Shown here in pieces: positions 18,082 through 28,365 of a stretch of DNA of 64,000 nt (position 1 is its first letter; each line of letters opens with the position of its first letter). Made by a program: the position numbers and the translations under genes. Source of the stretch: Marinicella meishanensis (lineage in GTDB: Bacteria; Pseudomonadota; Gammaproteobacteria; Xanthomonadales; Marinicellaceae); the NCBI RefSeq assembly GCF_019931145.1, contig NZ_JAIOUV010000005.1:248001-312000 (forward strand), read 5' to 3'. The notes beneath the pieces are model-generated. The model saw nothing but the letters and a program-made list of their open reading frames with translations, had not been told where the DNA came from and searched no databases.

Positions 18082-21000
18082 CAGCCCACCTCCTGCCAGG
18101 GGCGTTCTTGTGCCCTGTGATCTTGTGCCATGTCTGCTTGTTCTTGGCGTTCTTGTTCCAGGCGCCGCATGGCCTGGCGGTATTCTTCTGGCAACACCAA
18201 AACGAACTGACTTTTGACGTCAGCCCATTGGTGCAGCAGCCGATGGGCCAATTCACTGCCGGTGTATTGGGCATGGCGCTTGACCAATGTCTTCAGTGTG
18301 GCCTCATGCTCGCCGCTCACTGGTAGCAGATTCAGCCCAGCCGCATCACAGTTGGCCGCCAGTTGTTGCGCTGGATCATAGACATAAGCCAATCCGCCGG
18401 ACATGCCGGCGGCAAAATTCCGCCCCACTTTGCCCAAAATCACCACCTGGCCACCGGTCATGTACTCGCATCCATGATCGCCAATGCCTTCAACCACGGC
18501 CGACGCCCCAGAATTGCGCACCGCGAAGCGTTCACCGGCTTGGCCATTGATGTAAACCTCACCCGCCGTGGCCCCATATAAAGTGACGTTGCCGGTGATG
18601 ACATTGTCTTCGGCTTTGATGGAACAAGCCGGCGGGACTTTGATGATGATTTTGGCCCCACACAAACCTTTGGCCAAATAGTCGTTGGTGGTGCCTTGCA
18701 CTTCCATGGTCAAGCCATGGGTGGCGAAGGCCCCAAAGCTTTGCCCGGCTGAGCCAGTGAATTGCAACCTCAGGGTGTCCTCTGGCAAGCCCTGGGAGCC
18801 GTGAATTTTGGCAATTTCATGGCTCAGTATGGCCCCTACCGCGCGATCGGTGTTGTTGATCGGGTGGATTAATGTGGTGGCCTCTTTGCGGAACAAGGCC
18901 ATGTGGGCTTCGGCTTTCAACACAAAATCCAATTTATCTGCCAACTGGTGGTCTTGGGCACCGCTGCCGTACAACTGACTCGGGTGGTGATGTGGGGCCT
19001 GATACAAGATCGGTGACAAATCCAGGTTCCACTCGCGACTGGCCGTGCGCAATGCCTGACGGTCCAGTTTTTGCACCTGGCCCACCATTTCATCCACCGT
19101 GCGAAAACCCAAATCAGCCATGATGCCGCGCAGCTCCTCGGCCACAAAGTACATGTAGTTGATCACGTGCTCCGGTTTGCCCTTGAATTGTTGGCGCAGT
19201 TGTGGATCTTGGGTGGCAATGCCCACTGGGCAGGTGTTGAGGTGACAAGCCCGCATCATCACGCAGCCTGATGCCACCAGGGGGGCGGTGGCAAAACCAA
19301 ACTCTTCGGCCCCCAACAAACACGCAATCGCCACATCCCGACCGGTTTTTAACTGACCATCACATTCCAATTTGACTCGCGATCTCAGGTCATTGGCCAC
19401 CAGCGTCTGCTGCGCTTCTGCCAAGCCCAACTCCCAAGGCAGACCAGCATGTTTCAAAGAGGTCAGTGGTGCCGCCCCAGTGCCGCCATCGAAGCCGGAA
19501 ATCAAGATCACATCGGCTTTGGCTTTGGCTACGCCGGCAGCCACTGTACCCACCCCCACCTGAGACACCAATTTGACATTGATGCGGGCCTCGCGGTTGG
19601 CCGACTTCAAATCATGGATCAATTGCGACAAGTCTTCAATGGAATAGATGTCATGGTGCGGTGGTGGTGAAATCAGGCCGACATAGGGTGTTGAATTGCG
19701 GGTGGCCGCGATCTCTGGATTGACTTTGGACCCAGGCAATTGCCCGCCCTCACCCGGCTTGGCACCTTGGGCCATTTTGATTTGGATTTCGTTGGCATGG
19801 GCCAGGTAATGGGCGGTGACCCCAAAACGGCCTGAGGCCACTTGCTTGATCGCTGAGTTTTTCCAGTCACCGCTGGCATTGGGATAAAACCGTTGTTCAT
19901 TTTCACCACCCTCGCCTGAGTTGCTTTGACCACCGATGCGGTTCATGGCGATGGCCAAGTTTTCATGGGCTTCGGCGGAAATGGAACCGTAGGACATGGC
20001 GCCGGTTTTGAAGCGTTTGACAATCGCTGTCCAAGGCTCAACCTCGGCCACCGGGATGGGGTCCAAATCAGTGAACTTCAACATGCCGCGCAGGGTCATG
20101 AAAGACTCATTTTGCTGATTGATCAGTGCGGCATATTCGCGGTAATGATCGGCACTGTTGAGCCTCACCGCTTGTTGTAATTTGGCCACGGTGGCTGGGT
20201 TGAATTGATGCTTTTCACCCAACCGTCGCCAACGGTAATCACCGCCGGCAGGCAAGCTGTCAGCTGGTCCAGCCGTTGATTCGAAGGTGTTGTGATGGGC
20301 CGTCCTGATCACCTGCTCCAATTCATACAAGCCAATGCCTTCCACCCGCGTCACGGTGCCGGGAAAATAACGGTCAATGGTGTTTTGGTTGATGCCCAAA
20401 CATTCAAAAATTTGCGCCCCCCGGTATGAGTTCAAGGTTGAAATGCCGATTTTGTTCATCACCTTTAACAGGCCTTTTCCGACCGCGGTGTTGTAGTTTT
20501 CCACCGCCTGTCGTTCATCGATGTCGGTCAATTCGCCATCTTGGATCATCGCGGCTATGATGTCGTTGACGATGTACGGGTTGATGGCGCTGGCGCCATA
20601 GGCAAACAACATGGCAAAATGGTGTACTTCCCGGGGTTCCGCCGATTCAATGATGACGCTGCATTGGGAACGCAGCTGGTTGTCATGCAGACCATTGTTG
20701 AGGTAAGAGCATGCCAGCAAAGCCGGAATCGGGGCCATTTGTTCATCGGCCCGACGATCGGATAGGATCAGGATGTTGTGGCCGGTTTTGATGGCTGCAA
20801 CCCCGGCTGTAATCAGCCCATCCAGCGCCTGTTCCAAGCCATTCAAGCCCTGGGCGACAGGATACAGCATGGGGATGGTGTGGGCGCACAAACCGGCCTG
20901 CTCATGGGTGCGGATTTTGTGCAGATCGCGCTGGGATATCACGGGGTTGGCGATTTTCAGTTTACGGCAATGCCCAGGATCGCGGCTGAGTAAGTTGCGA

Positions 21001-22652
21001 TCGGCACCCAAGGTCAAGCTGATGTCGGTGACCAGGGCTTCGCGGATGCCATCCAGTGGTGGGTTGGTGACCTGTGCAAACAATTGGGTGAAGTGGTTGT
21101 ACAGCAATTGCGGTTGTTGCGACAACACCGCCACCGGGGTGTCAGAACCCATGGAACCAATGGGCTCTTTGGCCTGGGCCGACATCGGCTTGATGATCAA
21201 TTCGAGGTCTTCCTGGGTGTATTGAAACAGTTGTTTCCTGTGGGCGAGTGACAATTCGCCAGCGCGGTTGGGTATGCGGGTGTAGGGAATGTCTTTCAAA
21301 TGCACCAGCCCCGATGCCAACCAGTCGGCATATGGGGCCTGTTGACTGATGTGTTGTTTGATCTCGTCGTCATGCACAATGCGGCCCTCACCCATGTGCA
21401 CCAAAAACATCTTGCCCGGCTCCAGTCGCCCATGCAGCGCCACGTTGTCATCGGCGATGTCCACCACCCCCGTCTCCGAGGCCATCACCACATAACCATC
21501 GCGGGTCACGGTGTATCGTGAAGGCCGCAAACCATTGCGGTCCAGCACAGCACCGATGTAATTGCCGTCGGTGAACGGGATGGAAGCCGGACCGTCCCAG
21601 GGTTCCATCAGACAAGCGTTGAATTCATAAAATGCCCGCTTGGCCGGATCCATGTGCGGATTCTTTTCCCAGGCTTCTGGCACCAGCATCATCATCACTT
21701 CTGGCAACGAGCGACCGGTCATCAACAACAACTCCACCACCATATCCAATGAAGCCGAGTCTGACTTACCTGGCAACACCACCGGCAGCATGGCCGATAA
21801 ATCATCGGCAAAAAAGTCATCCTGCAGCAATTCCTCACGTGACATCATGCGGCGGATATTGCCTTTGATGGTGTTGATTTCGCCGTTGTGACAGATGTGC
21901 CGGAACGGCTGGGCCAAATCCCAGGTGGGAAAGGTGTTGGTGGAAAAGCGTTGGTGGACCAGGGCCAGGCGGGTGACCACCCGTTGGTCTTGCAGGTCAG
22001 TATAGTAGCGTTTGATGTCTTGGGGCAACAACAAGCCTTTGAAAATCACCGTGCGGGTGTCCAAACTGGGCACATAGAAATGATCCCGCAGCGACAACTC
22101 AGAGCGGCGGATGGCGTGTTCAGTGGCTTTGCGGGCGGCATACAACTGCCTGCTGAAGTCAAGCGCCGGCATGGAGGTCTCAGGCTGCACAAACAACTGC
22201 ACAATGTGGGGTTCACTCAAAGCCGCCATTTCGCCCACCACCGTGTGATTGACCGGGGCTTCTCGCCAACCCAAAATCTGCAAACCACGGCGTTGCAGGT
22301 GCTGCTCGAAGATTTGTTGACAATACTGGCGTTGATTGCTCTTTGTTGGCATGAACACATGCCCCATGGCGTATTCGCCAGGCGCTGGCAGCGCAAAGTC
22401 ACACACCGCCTGAAAAAAATCGTGTGGGATGTCGATCAACACCCCGGCCCCATCGCCGGTTTTGCCATCGGCACTGACGGCCCCTCGGTGTTCCAGGCGT
22501 TGCAAAATTTCCAAGGCTTTGTGAATGATGTCGTGAGATTTTTTGCCTTGCAAACTGCAAATGAACCCCGCACCACAGGCGTCGTGTTCAAATTCTGGCC
22601 GATACAAGCCTTGGCGTGCTAAGTCCGGATCGATTTGGTGGTTTTTCTTCAT
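18081..22652 (-). CDS. gltB: Glutamate synthase large (alpha) subunit
   Basis: The 1523-residue enzyme makes two glutamates from glutamine and 2-oxoglutarate. A 25-residue propeptide precedes the nucleophile Cys26 (EHDACGAGF), which starts the glutaminase domain. The central and FMN domains follow, with GEGGENEQRFYPNASGDWK, and the 3Fe-4S cysteines lie in CVMMRACHLNTCPVG. A C-terminal GXGXG beta-helix follows. ATG 22652 (MKKNHQ) is chosen because a propeptide of this size fits the family; the frame from 22766 would add 38 unlikely residues. gltBD is the assimilation route for ammonium via GS-GOGAT. Confidence 0.96.
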   Translation of the reverse strand: MKKNHQIDPDLARQGLYRPEFEHDACGAGFICSLQGKKSHDIIHKALEILQRLEHRGAVSADGKTGDGAGVLIDIPHDFFQAVCDFALPAPGEYAMGHVFMPTKSNQRQYCQQIFEQHLQRRGLQILGWREAPVNHTVVGEMAALSEPHIVQLFVQPETSMPALDFSRQLYAARKATEHAIRRSELSLRDHFYVPSLDTRTVIFKGLLLPQDIKRYYTDLQDQRVVTRLALVHQRFSTNTFPTWDLAQPFRHICHNGEINTIKGNIRRMMSREELLQDDFFADDLSAMLPVVLPGKSDSASLDMVVELLLMTGRSLPEVMMMLVPEAWEKNPHMDPAKRAFYEFNACLMEPWDGPASIPFTDGNYIGAVLDRNGLRPSRYTVTRDGYVVMASETGVVDIADDNVALHGRLEPGKMFLVHMGEGRIVHDDEIKQHISQQAPYADWLASGLVHLKDIPYTRIPNRAGELSLAHRKQLFQYTQEDLELIIKPMSAQAKEPIGSMGSDTPVAVLSQQPQLLYNHFTQLFAQVTNPPLDGIREALVTDISLTLGADRNLLSRDPGHCRKLKIANPVISQRDLHKIRTHEQAGLCAHTIPMLYPVAQGLNGLEQALDGLITAGVAAIKTGHNILILSDRRADEQMAPIPALLACSYLNNGLHDNQLRSQCSVIIESAEPREVHHFAMLFAYGASAINPYIVNDIIAAMIQDGELTDIDERQAVENYNTAVGKGLLKVMNKIGISTLNSYRGAQIFECLGINQNTIDRYFPGTVTRVEGIGLYELEQVIRTAHHNTFESTAGPADSLPAGGDYRWRRLGEKHQFNPATVAKLQQAVRLNSADHYREYAALINQQNESFMTLRGMLKFTDLDPIPVAEVEPWTAIVKRFKTGAMSYGSISAEAHENLAIAMNRIGGQSNSGEGGENEQRFYPNASGDWKNSAIKQVASGRFGVTAHYLAHANEIQIKMAQGAKPGEGGQLPGSKVNPEIAATRNSTPYVGLISPPPHHDIYSIEDLSQLIHDLKSANREARINVKLVSQVGVGTVAAGVAKAKADVILISGFDGGTGAAPLTSLKHAGLPWELGLAEAQQTLVANDLRSRVKLECDGQLKTGRDVAIACLLGAEEFGFATAPLVASGCVMMRACHLNTCPVGIATQDPQLRQQFKGKPEHVINYMYFVAEELRGIMADLGFRTVDEMVGQVQKLDRQALRTASREWNLDLSPILYQAPHHHPSQLYGSGAQDHQLADKLDFVLKAEAHMALFRKEATTLIHPINNTDRAVGAILSHEIAKIHGSQGLPEDTLRLQFTGSAGQSFGAFATHGLTMEVQGTTNDYLAKGLCGAKIIIKVPPACSIKAEDNVITGNVTLYGATAGEVYINGQAGERFAVRNSGASAVVEGIGDHGCEYMTGGQVVILGKVGRNFAAGMSGGLAYVYDPAQQLAANCDAAGLNLLPVSGEHEATLKTLVKRHAQYTGSELAHRLLHQWADVKSQFVLVLPEEYRQAMRRLEQERQEQADMAQDHRAQERPWQEVG

Positions 22653-22736
22653 GTCATTGGCAGTCCGGTTGATTGGGTTCAGGCAATCGGGTCCGGAAGC
22701 ATCCGGCCCATACCCATTGAAACTATCACAATCAAG

Positions 22737-22752
22737 TAGAGTAAAGACTCTA
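22737..22752. repeat. Inverted repeat upstream of gltB
   Basis: TAGAGT-AAAG-ACTCTA is a 6-bp perfect inverted repeat with a 4-base centre, 85 bases upstream of the gltB start. It may be an operator or a short RNA hairpin; no known regulator motif was recognised. The 234 bases between gltB and the DUF4407 gene otherwise hold the DUF4407 terminator and presumably the gltB promoter. Confidence 0.35.
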
Positions 22753-22828
22753 AACCAGCGGGCCAATGAAGTGGTGCGAACTCAGACCAAAGCACCATAA
22801 ATGGGTCAATGGCTTGGGTAACAGGCGC

Positions 22829-22860
22829 AAAAAAACCCGCCACAGAATCCCATGGCGGGT
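22829..22860 (-). terminator. Rho-independent terminator of the DUF4407 gene
   Basis: ACCCGCCA (22835-22842) pairs perfectly with TGGCGGGT (22853-22860) around a 10-base loop. On the minus strand the stem is followed by a run of seven U (22835-22829). It lies 27 bases past the DUF4407 stop and insulates it from gltB. Confidence 0.9.
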
Positions 22861-22886
22861 GGTTAATTGCAGTGGTTGGCTCTGCC

Positions 22887-24314
22887 CTAGATGGTTTGTT
22901 TGACTGTCGGCAGCTCAGGTAATGGACCCGGCTTGTCCCGCTGTTGCTCATAATGGGCATTGGCGGCATCGAGCTTGGCCTGTTCTTCCAACAGGGCCAC
23001 GTGCATTTTGCGGTACATTTTCAATGAATAGAAAGAAAATGGACTGAAAAACAATTTGATGATCACCGGCATCAATTCAATGGCGATGAAAAAAATCTTC
23101 AGCATGTAACTGAACAAGATGGCCGCTTCACCCAGTTCCGGATCGGCATGGATTTTGTTGAGGGCCAAATAGCGTACCAACAACCCGGTTTTTTGCTCAT
23201 AGAACAAGCCGTCATTGATCAGCTTGGTGCGGTACGCCGCCAGCTTGTCTTGTTTGTCTTCTATTTGTTCAGTCAACAGCAGCTGCTCTTTTTGCAGGCT
23301 GTCATTCAACTGCGCCAAGCGCTCTTCATTGATCGTCAAAGTGGCCGTTTTTTCACTCAAGGTGTTGCTTTTGAGCTGGTAGTCATTGAGGGTGTTGGTG
23401 GTGGCCAGGATGTTTTCTTCGATGGTCTGCAAGCGCGCCTTGGTGTCATTGATTTCGGCTTCAATGACCGGTATCAACTCAGCCAACTGTGTGTAGGTTT
23501 TGACCGCCCGATCGTATTTCGGTCCTTCGGTCGGTGGTCGGCCATCTTGTCCGGTGCGCTCCAAAATCGACTCGTTGAACCAGTACTGGTAGTCACTGCG
23601 GGTTTGGGTCAACCGTTCATTCAAAACACCAATGGTGTTGATGGCATTTTTTTGATCACGCTGCAACTCTTCCAAGGTCACTTGGTAATTGTCAATGCTG
23701 TTGGCCACGGTGTCCTGATCGTAAGACTCATCGGTGTTTTTGATTTGTTCTTGGGTGGTGCGCAGATTCAGGATTTCTTGCTGCAATTGGCCTATCTTGT
23801 TTTCAGTGGCATTGACGGTGGTGTCCAACTCCAATTCATATTCACCCATGCGGGCAAAGTATTCCTGGTTGTTTTGCACCACATCTTTTTGAATTTGTTC
23901 ATCAATGGCATTGGCCTGCAAACTGATTTCGGCCAGGGTGGCCAAGCCGATGGCAATGATCAGCGAATAAATCAACCGCGGAATCAATCCAAACAACTGC
24001 CTGATCGGTAAGCCGCGTTTGAACGGGTTGCGCAAGGCCCAGTCCGAGCCGATGATCGCCTGATCCAAGAAAAACAAAGTCAGGGCGAACACAAAACCGA
24101 TGGTGTACGCAGCCACCGGACTGAGGAACATCGAGACGCCGTAAGAAAACAGCAAAAAGGTGAACGCAAACGTGACCAATTGCCGAAACACCATGGCATA
24201 AGCCAACATGCGGTCATAACGACCACTTTCAGCCAGCACATCGGTATCGGTTAAGGACAGGAAAGCACAGAGTTTGAACCAAAGTGATTCTTTGGGTGCG
24301 TCGGGTTGTTTCAT
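22887..24314 (-). CDS. DUF4407 membrane protein with large coiled-coil loop
   Basis: The 475-residue protein has hydrophobic pairs near 35-100 (FRQLVTFAFTFLLFSYGV; YTIGFVFALTLFFLDQAI) and about 115-140. A long Gln/Glu-rich region at about 150-380 predicts extended coiled coil, and a final membrane segment lies near 400-430 (AILFSYMLKIFFIAIELMPV). This layout and the FFLDQAIIGSDW motif match DUF4407, whose function is unknown. ATG 24314 was chosen for its GAGGT five bases upstream. The gene has its own terminator and stands between gltB and the TPR lipoprotein with over 200 bases on the upstream side, so it is probably monocistronic. Confidence 0.8.
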   Translation of the reverse strand: MKQPDAPKESLWFKLCAFLSLTDTDVLAESGRYDRMLAYAMVFRQLVTFAFTFLLFSYGVSMFLSPVAAYTIGFVFALTLFFLDQAIIGSDWALRNPFKRGLPIRQLFGLIPRLIYSLIIAIGLATLAEISLQANAIDEQIQKDVVQNNQEYFARMGEYELELDTTVNATENKIGQLQQEILNLRTTQEQIKNTDESYDQDTVANSIDNYQVTLEELQRDQKNAINTIGVLNERLTQTRSDYQYWFNESILERTGQDGRPPTEGPKYDRAVKTYTQLAELIPVIEAEINDTKARLQTIEENILATTNTLNDYQLKSNTLSEKTATLTINEERLAQLNDSLQKEQLLLTEQIEDKQDKLAAYRTKLINDGLFYEQKTGLLVRYLALNKIHADPELGEAAILFSYMLKIFFIAIELMPVIIKLFFSPFSFYSLKMYRKMHVALLEEQAKLDAANAHYEQQRDKPGPLPELPTVKQTI

Positions 24315-24530
24315 TGGTGACCTCTTTTTATGTTTGAAGCCCAATTTGACTTCACAAAAATCCTTTGCCATGGATTTGATGGCACGTCTGCAGCCGTGTC
24401 AAAGCAACAATCATCACCATTTGTGACTGGTTATTTTGGATTAAGTTCAGCCCGAATGCCAACTTTTTAGCGGCTTTATCCAACCAACGCCGCCATCAGA
24501 GGATGCGCACGAACCCAAAAACTGTAGCGG

Positions 24531-25994
24531 TCAGTGGGGTAATTTTTCGGCCGATGGAAAGTATTCCGCTATTTTGGCTTCAACCGCGGCCGCTTCGGCT
24601 TGCTTGCCCAAGGCCTGCAACACGATCACCAGATGCTGGTATGACTCCAAGTCCGACAAGTTGTTGGCGGTGGCCAGCCGCAGGTATTTTTCGGCTTGGT
24701 CCAAGTCGCCTTTCTTGTAATAAATCCATCCCACCGAATCCAAAATGGCTTTGTCGGTGGGTCTGATCTCGTGGGCTTGCAAAATCAACTCATAGGCTTG
24801 GTCCAAGTTCATGTCGCGATCGGCCCAGGTGTAACCCAAGGCATTCAAGGCGTCGGCATTGTCTGGTTCCAAAGTCAAGATGCGTTGCAGGTCCACCTCC
24901 AGAGACGCGATGTCGTCCATCGACTCAAACAACATGGCCCGTGAATACAACAAGTCTTTGTGGTCTTTAAACATCGACAATCCGGTGTTCGCCACGGCCA
25001 GGGCCTCATCGGTGTTGCCCTGCTTTTTGTGCAGTTCAATTTCATACTGATAGGCCGGTATGGCGTGTTCTTCTGGTCCATTTTGCACTTGATGAAACAC
25101 CACAGCTGCTCGAGCAAAGTCCTCTTGGGCCACCAGCAGGTTACCAATCAACAACTTGGCGGCATTCAACTGGTCCCCAGATTTGATCGAGGTCAACAAG
25201 GACATGCTGTAGTCGTGGTCATCCAGCCAAAAGGCCAGTTCGCCGATTTCCAGCTTTTGGGCGGCACTGAGGTCTGCGTTGGCCGCCAAAGGTTTCAACT
25301 GCACCAACTTGTCTTCGGCCGTGCCACGATCGCCTTGCTGCAGCAGCAAGATGATCTGGCGGAACAACAAATCAACCTGATTTTCGTGTTGCTGCAACAA
25401 GGCCAAGGCATCTTCATCCCGTTGCAAGTAATTCAACAAAGTGGCATATTGACCAATGTAATCCGGGTTGCCCGAATCCCTTTTCAACAACCACTGGTAA
25501 TCCTTATCCGCTTTGGCCTCTTCGTCCAACAACAAATACAAGCGGGCCCGCCAATACACATAGGGCACTTGTTTGTCGTCTTTGATCACACCATTGATCA
25601 AGGCCAGGGCTGCTGCCTCTTGTTTGAGTTGAGTCAGTAAGCGACTGAAGGCAAACCGCTCTTCAGGTTGTTGTTGAATGAACGGCTTGGCCAATGCCTG
25701 ATCGATCAATTCAGTGGCCATTTCGGGTGGCATCGACACCATGGCTTTGCGGATGTATTCCCATTTTTCAGGGTCGCTGCCGGCAAAAGCCATCATTTGT
25801 TTGATGTTGATGTTGGCTTCGCCAAAGCTTTGTTCACGCAAATGATTCAAGGTGCTCTGTTGCAATTGGGTCCAACCAAATGCCAAGGTGGCGTCATCTT
25901 GGACAGGTTCTGGCTGTTTGGGTGGGGTTTGGCAAGCAGTCAGGCTGAGCGCCAGCAACAGTGGCATCACAGTCTTGTTGAGGATTCTGTTCAT
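24531..25994 (-). CDS. TPR-repeat lipoprotein
   Basis: The 487-residue protein has a lipoprotein signal peptide ending LSLTAC (Cys21). The rest is alpha-helical with many degenerate TPR units, the clearest being ADALNALGYTWADRDMNLDQ, AILDSVGWIYYKKGDLDQAE and LESYQHLVIVLQALGKQAEA near the C-terminus. TPR arrays bind protein partners; here probably on the periplasmic side of an envelope membrane. A similar TPR protein is encoded near hemA in Pseudomonas, so the hemA-prfA-TPR neighbourhood may be conserved. The gene starts 6 bases after prfA. The 216 bases between it and the DUF4407 gene show nothing I can identify. Confidence 0.82.
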   Translation of the reverse strand: MNRILNKTVMPLLLALSLTACQTPPKQPEPVQDDATLAFGWTQLQQSTLNHLREQSFGEANINIKQMMAFAGSDPEKWEYIRKAMVSMPPEMATELIDQALAKPFIQQQPEERFAFSRLLTQLKQEAAALALINGVIKDDKQVPYVYWRARLYLLLDEEAKADKDYQWLLKRDSGNPDYIGQYATLLNYLQRDEDALALLQQHENQVDLLFRQIILLLQQGDRGTAEDKLVQLKPLAANADLSAAQKLEIGELAFWLDDHDYSMSLLTSIKSGDQLNAAKLLIGNLLVAQEDFARAAVVFHQVQNGPEEHAIPAYQYEIELHKKQGNTDEALAVANTGLSMFKDHKDLLYSRAMLFESMDDIASLEVDLQRILTLEPDNADALNALGYTWADRDMNLDQAYELILQAHEIRPTDKAILDSVGWIYYKKGDLDQAEKYLRLATANNLSDLESYQHLVIVLQALGKQAEAAAVEAKIAEYFPSAEKLPH

Positions 25995-26000
25995 GGGTAT

Positions 26001-27083
26001 TTATGTTTGATTCAATTGGGTCAAAAGTTCAGCCTGCGACTCGGCGGTGAGTGGATCGATCAGCCAATCCAGTTCACCATCTATGATTTCATTCAATTTA
26101 TACATTGTCAAGTTGATCCGATGATCAGATATTCGACCTTGTGGGTAGTTATAAGTTCGGATTCTTTGTGAACGATCGCCGCTGCCCACTTGCAGTTTTC
26201 GGGCAGCCGATTGCTCTGCTTTGACTTGGGCTTGTTGGGCATCCAAAATGCGGGCGGTCAATAGCGACATGGCCTTGGCCTTGTTTTTGTGTTGTGACCG
26301 TTCATCCTGGCATTCCACCACCGTGTTGGTGGGCAAATGGGTGATTCTGACGGCTGAGTCGGTGGTGTTGACGTGCTGCCCGCCGGCGCCGGAAGATCGA
26401 AAGGTGTCGATGCGCAAATCTGCGGGGTTCAAATCCACTTGATGCACCTGGTCGACTTCAGGCAGCACCGCCACCGTACATGCCGAGGTGTGGACCCGAC
26501 CCTGGGATTCGGTTTCTGGCACCCGTTGCACCCGATGTGTGCCTGATTCAAACTTAAAGCGGGAATATGCCCCGGTACCTGCAACCAAAGCAATGATTTC
26601 TTTGTAGCCGCCATGCTCGCCCTCATTGACGCTCATGACGGTCACCCGCCAGCCCTTCTTTTCGGCATAGCGGCTGTACATGCGAAACAAATCTCCGGCA
26701 AAAATGGCGGCTTCATCACCACCGGTTCCGGCCCGCACTTCCAGATAGATGTTGTTGTTGTCATTGGGGTCTTTGGGAATCAATAACTTTTTCAATGCCA
26801 GTTCCAATTGCCCCAAAGTGGCTTCACATTCAGCCACCGTTTCAAGTGCCAAGTCAGCCATTTCAGGATCCCCCAACAGTTCTTGGGCTTCGGCCAATTC
26901 AGCGCTGGCTTGCTTGAACGAGCGGTAGTTTTGCACCAAGGGCTCAATTTGGGCGTATTCAATCGAATAATTTTTGAACTGGTTTTGATCGGCCATGACC
27001 TCAGGATCAGACATCAACAAACCCAATTCTTCATAACGGTCTTCGGCGTGGGCCAATTTCTGGGTGATTTCAGGTGTCATCAT
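26001..27083 (-). CDS. prfA: Peptide chain release factor 1
   Basis: The 360-residue factor ends translation at UAA and UAG. The catalytic GGQ lies at 234-236 ([10 protein letters not shown]). The stop-codon tripeptide is PET at 189-191 ([10 protein letters not shown]), where E. coli RF1 has PAT; this class of PxT motif marks RF1 rather than RF2. [18 protein letters not shown] is also family-typical. The start overlaps the end of hemA by 14 bases, the usual hemA-prfA coupling. The methyltransferase gene prmC, often next, is absent here. ATG at 27080 is an equally possible start. Confidence 0.97.
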   Translation of the reverse strand: MMTPEITQKLAHAEDRYEELGLLMSDPEVMADQNQFKNYSIEYAQIEPLVQNYRSFKQASAELAEAQELLGDPEMADLALETVAECEATLGQLELALKKLLIPKDPNDNNNIYLEVRAGTGGDEAAIFAGDLFRMYSRYAEKKGWRVTVMSVNEGEHGGYKEIIALVAGTGAYSRFKFESGTHRVQRVPETESQGRVHTSACTVAVLPEVDQVHQVDLNPADLRIDTFRSSGAGGQHVNTTDSAVRITHLPTNTVVECQDERSQHKNKAKAMSLLTARILDAQQAQVKAEQSAARKLQVGSGDRSQRIRTYNYPQGRISDHRINLTMYKLNEIIDGELDWLIDPLTAESQAELLTQLNQT

Positions 27084-28317
27084 TCATTTCCAAAGCCAGC
27101 AAATCTGCCACCAGTTTGATGTGTTCCTCGTTGCCAGATTCGATGATTTTACGCAAGGCACTGATGTGGTCATGCGACAACTTTTTGCTGACCTGATGCG
27201 CCACGGTGTTCAATTTATTGGCCTGCTCTTCACTGAGGTCCTGAGTCATTTGCCGATCCAACACTGCTTGTTTGATGCGTTCCACTTTTGCTTGGTATTG
27301 TTTGAGCAAGTCATGGTGGCGATGGCGTTTGATCCATTGACCCAACAACTCCGCTTCGGCATCAATGATGCGGGTGGCTTCGTCAATGGTGCTGGCCCGC
27401 CGTTTGATGTTTTCTGTGATGACCTTTTGCAAGTCATCCACTGCATACAGGAACACATCTTCCAATTGCGCGATGTTTTCATCGATGTCTCTGGGTACCG
27501 ACAAATCAATCATCACCATGGGTTTGTATTTGCGGCGCTTCAAAGCCTGCAAGGCATCTGCCTGCTGGATCAGTGTGCTGGGACTGGCAGTGGCGGTGAA
27601 CACCAAATCAAATTCATGCAAGTGATTGGCCACCGCATCAAAACCCAAGGTTGAGGCGTTGAACAGGCCGGCCAATTTGGCTGCATTGGCGGCGGTGCGG
27701 TTGGCCACTGTCAGGTTTTGTGCACCGTGGTTGATCAGGTATCGGATCAACAATTCTGCGGTTTCACCGGCCCCCACCACCAAGGCATTTTGCTGTTCCA
27801 AGGCGCCAAATATCTGTCGACCCAATTGCACCGCACAATGGGCCACAGACACCGGATTGCGCCCAATTTCGGTGTCGGAGCGGACCAGCTTGGCGGTTTT
27901 GAAAGCCATTTGAAACAGCTTGTTCATTTCGCCGTTTTGTTTGAATTGGCTGGCTTCATCAAAAGCCCGCTTCACCTGCCCTTGAATCTGGGTTTCCCCC
28001 AACACCAAAGAATCCACCCCAGCGGTCACCGCAAACAAGTGAGCGGCACACTCTTGACCGGTTTTTAAATACACGTGATTGGCGGCACTGTCAAACCCCA
28101 ACACCTCATCGGCTTGTTCCTTGAACGCTTTGATGGATGGCACCGACAGGTAGTATTCCGTGCGGTTGCAGGTGCTGATGACCACGGCTGACTGCACCAC
28201 GGGAAATTGGTACAGGCGGGTCAAGTGTGATGGGTAATCATGTTCAGCCACCGCGAAGCGTTCTCTGACTTCAAGGGTGGCGGTTTTGTGATTAATTCCA
28301 AGTACGCAAATGGGCAT
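27070..28317 (-). CDS. hemA: Glutamyl-tRNA reductase
   Basis: The 415-residue NADPH enzyme reduces glutamyl-tRNA to glutamate-1-semialdehyde, the entry step of C5 haem synthesis. The nucleophile is Cys50 in [24 protein letters not shown] begins the catalytic domain, [13 protein letters not shown] follows, and [17 protein letters not shown] is the nucleotide-binding loop. A C-terminal helical dimerisation domain ends the protein. Length matches E. coli HemA (418). It is followed by prfA with overlapping frames and preceded by purK after 48 bases. Together with hemN the window holds two steps of haem synthesis. Confidence 0.97.
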   Translation of the reverse strand: MPICVLGINHKTATLEVRERFAVAEHDYPSHLTRLYQFPVVQSAVVISTCNRTEYYLSVPSIKAFKEQADEVLGFDSAANHVYLKTGQECAAHLFAVTAGVDSLVLGETQIQGQVKRAFDEASQFKQNGEMNKLFQMAFKTAKLVRSDTEIGRNPVSVAHCAVQLGRQIFGALEQQNALVVGAGETAELLIRYLINHGAQNLTVANRTAANAAKLAGLFNASTLGFDAVANHLHEFDLVFTATASPSTLIQQADALQALKRRKYKPMVMIDLSVPRDIDENIAQLEDVFLYAVDDLQKVITENIKRRASTIDEATRIIDAEAELLGQWIKRHRHHDLLKQYQAKVERIKQAVLDRQMTQDLSEEQANKLNTVAHQVSKKLSHDHISALRKIIESGNEEHIKLVADLLALEMNDDT

Positions 28318-28365
28318 GATAGATCGTGGGGAACTTAACAGGATGCAGCGGTCGGCGGTGGTTCG

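Noticed and set aside
23148-24011. 287-residue open frame on the plus strand
   Set aside because: Antisense to the coiled-coil part of the DUF4407 gene; no domain and no ribosome-binding site.
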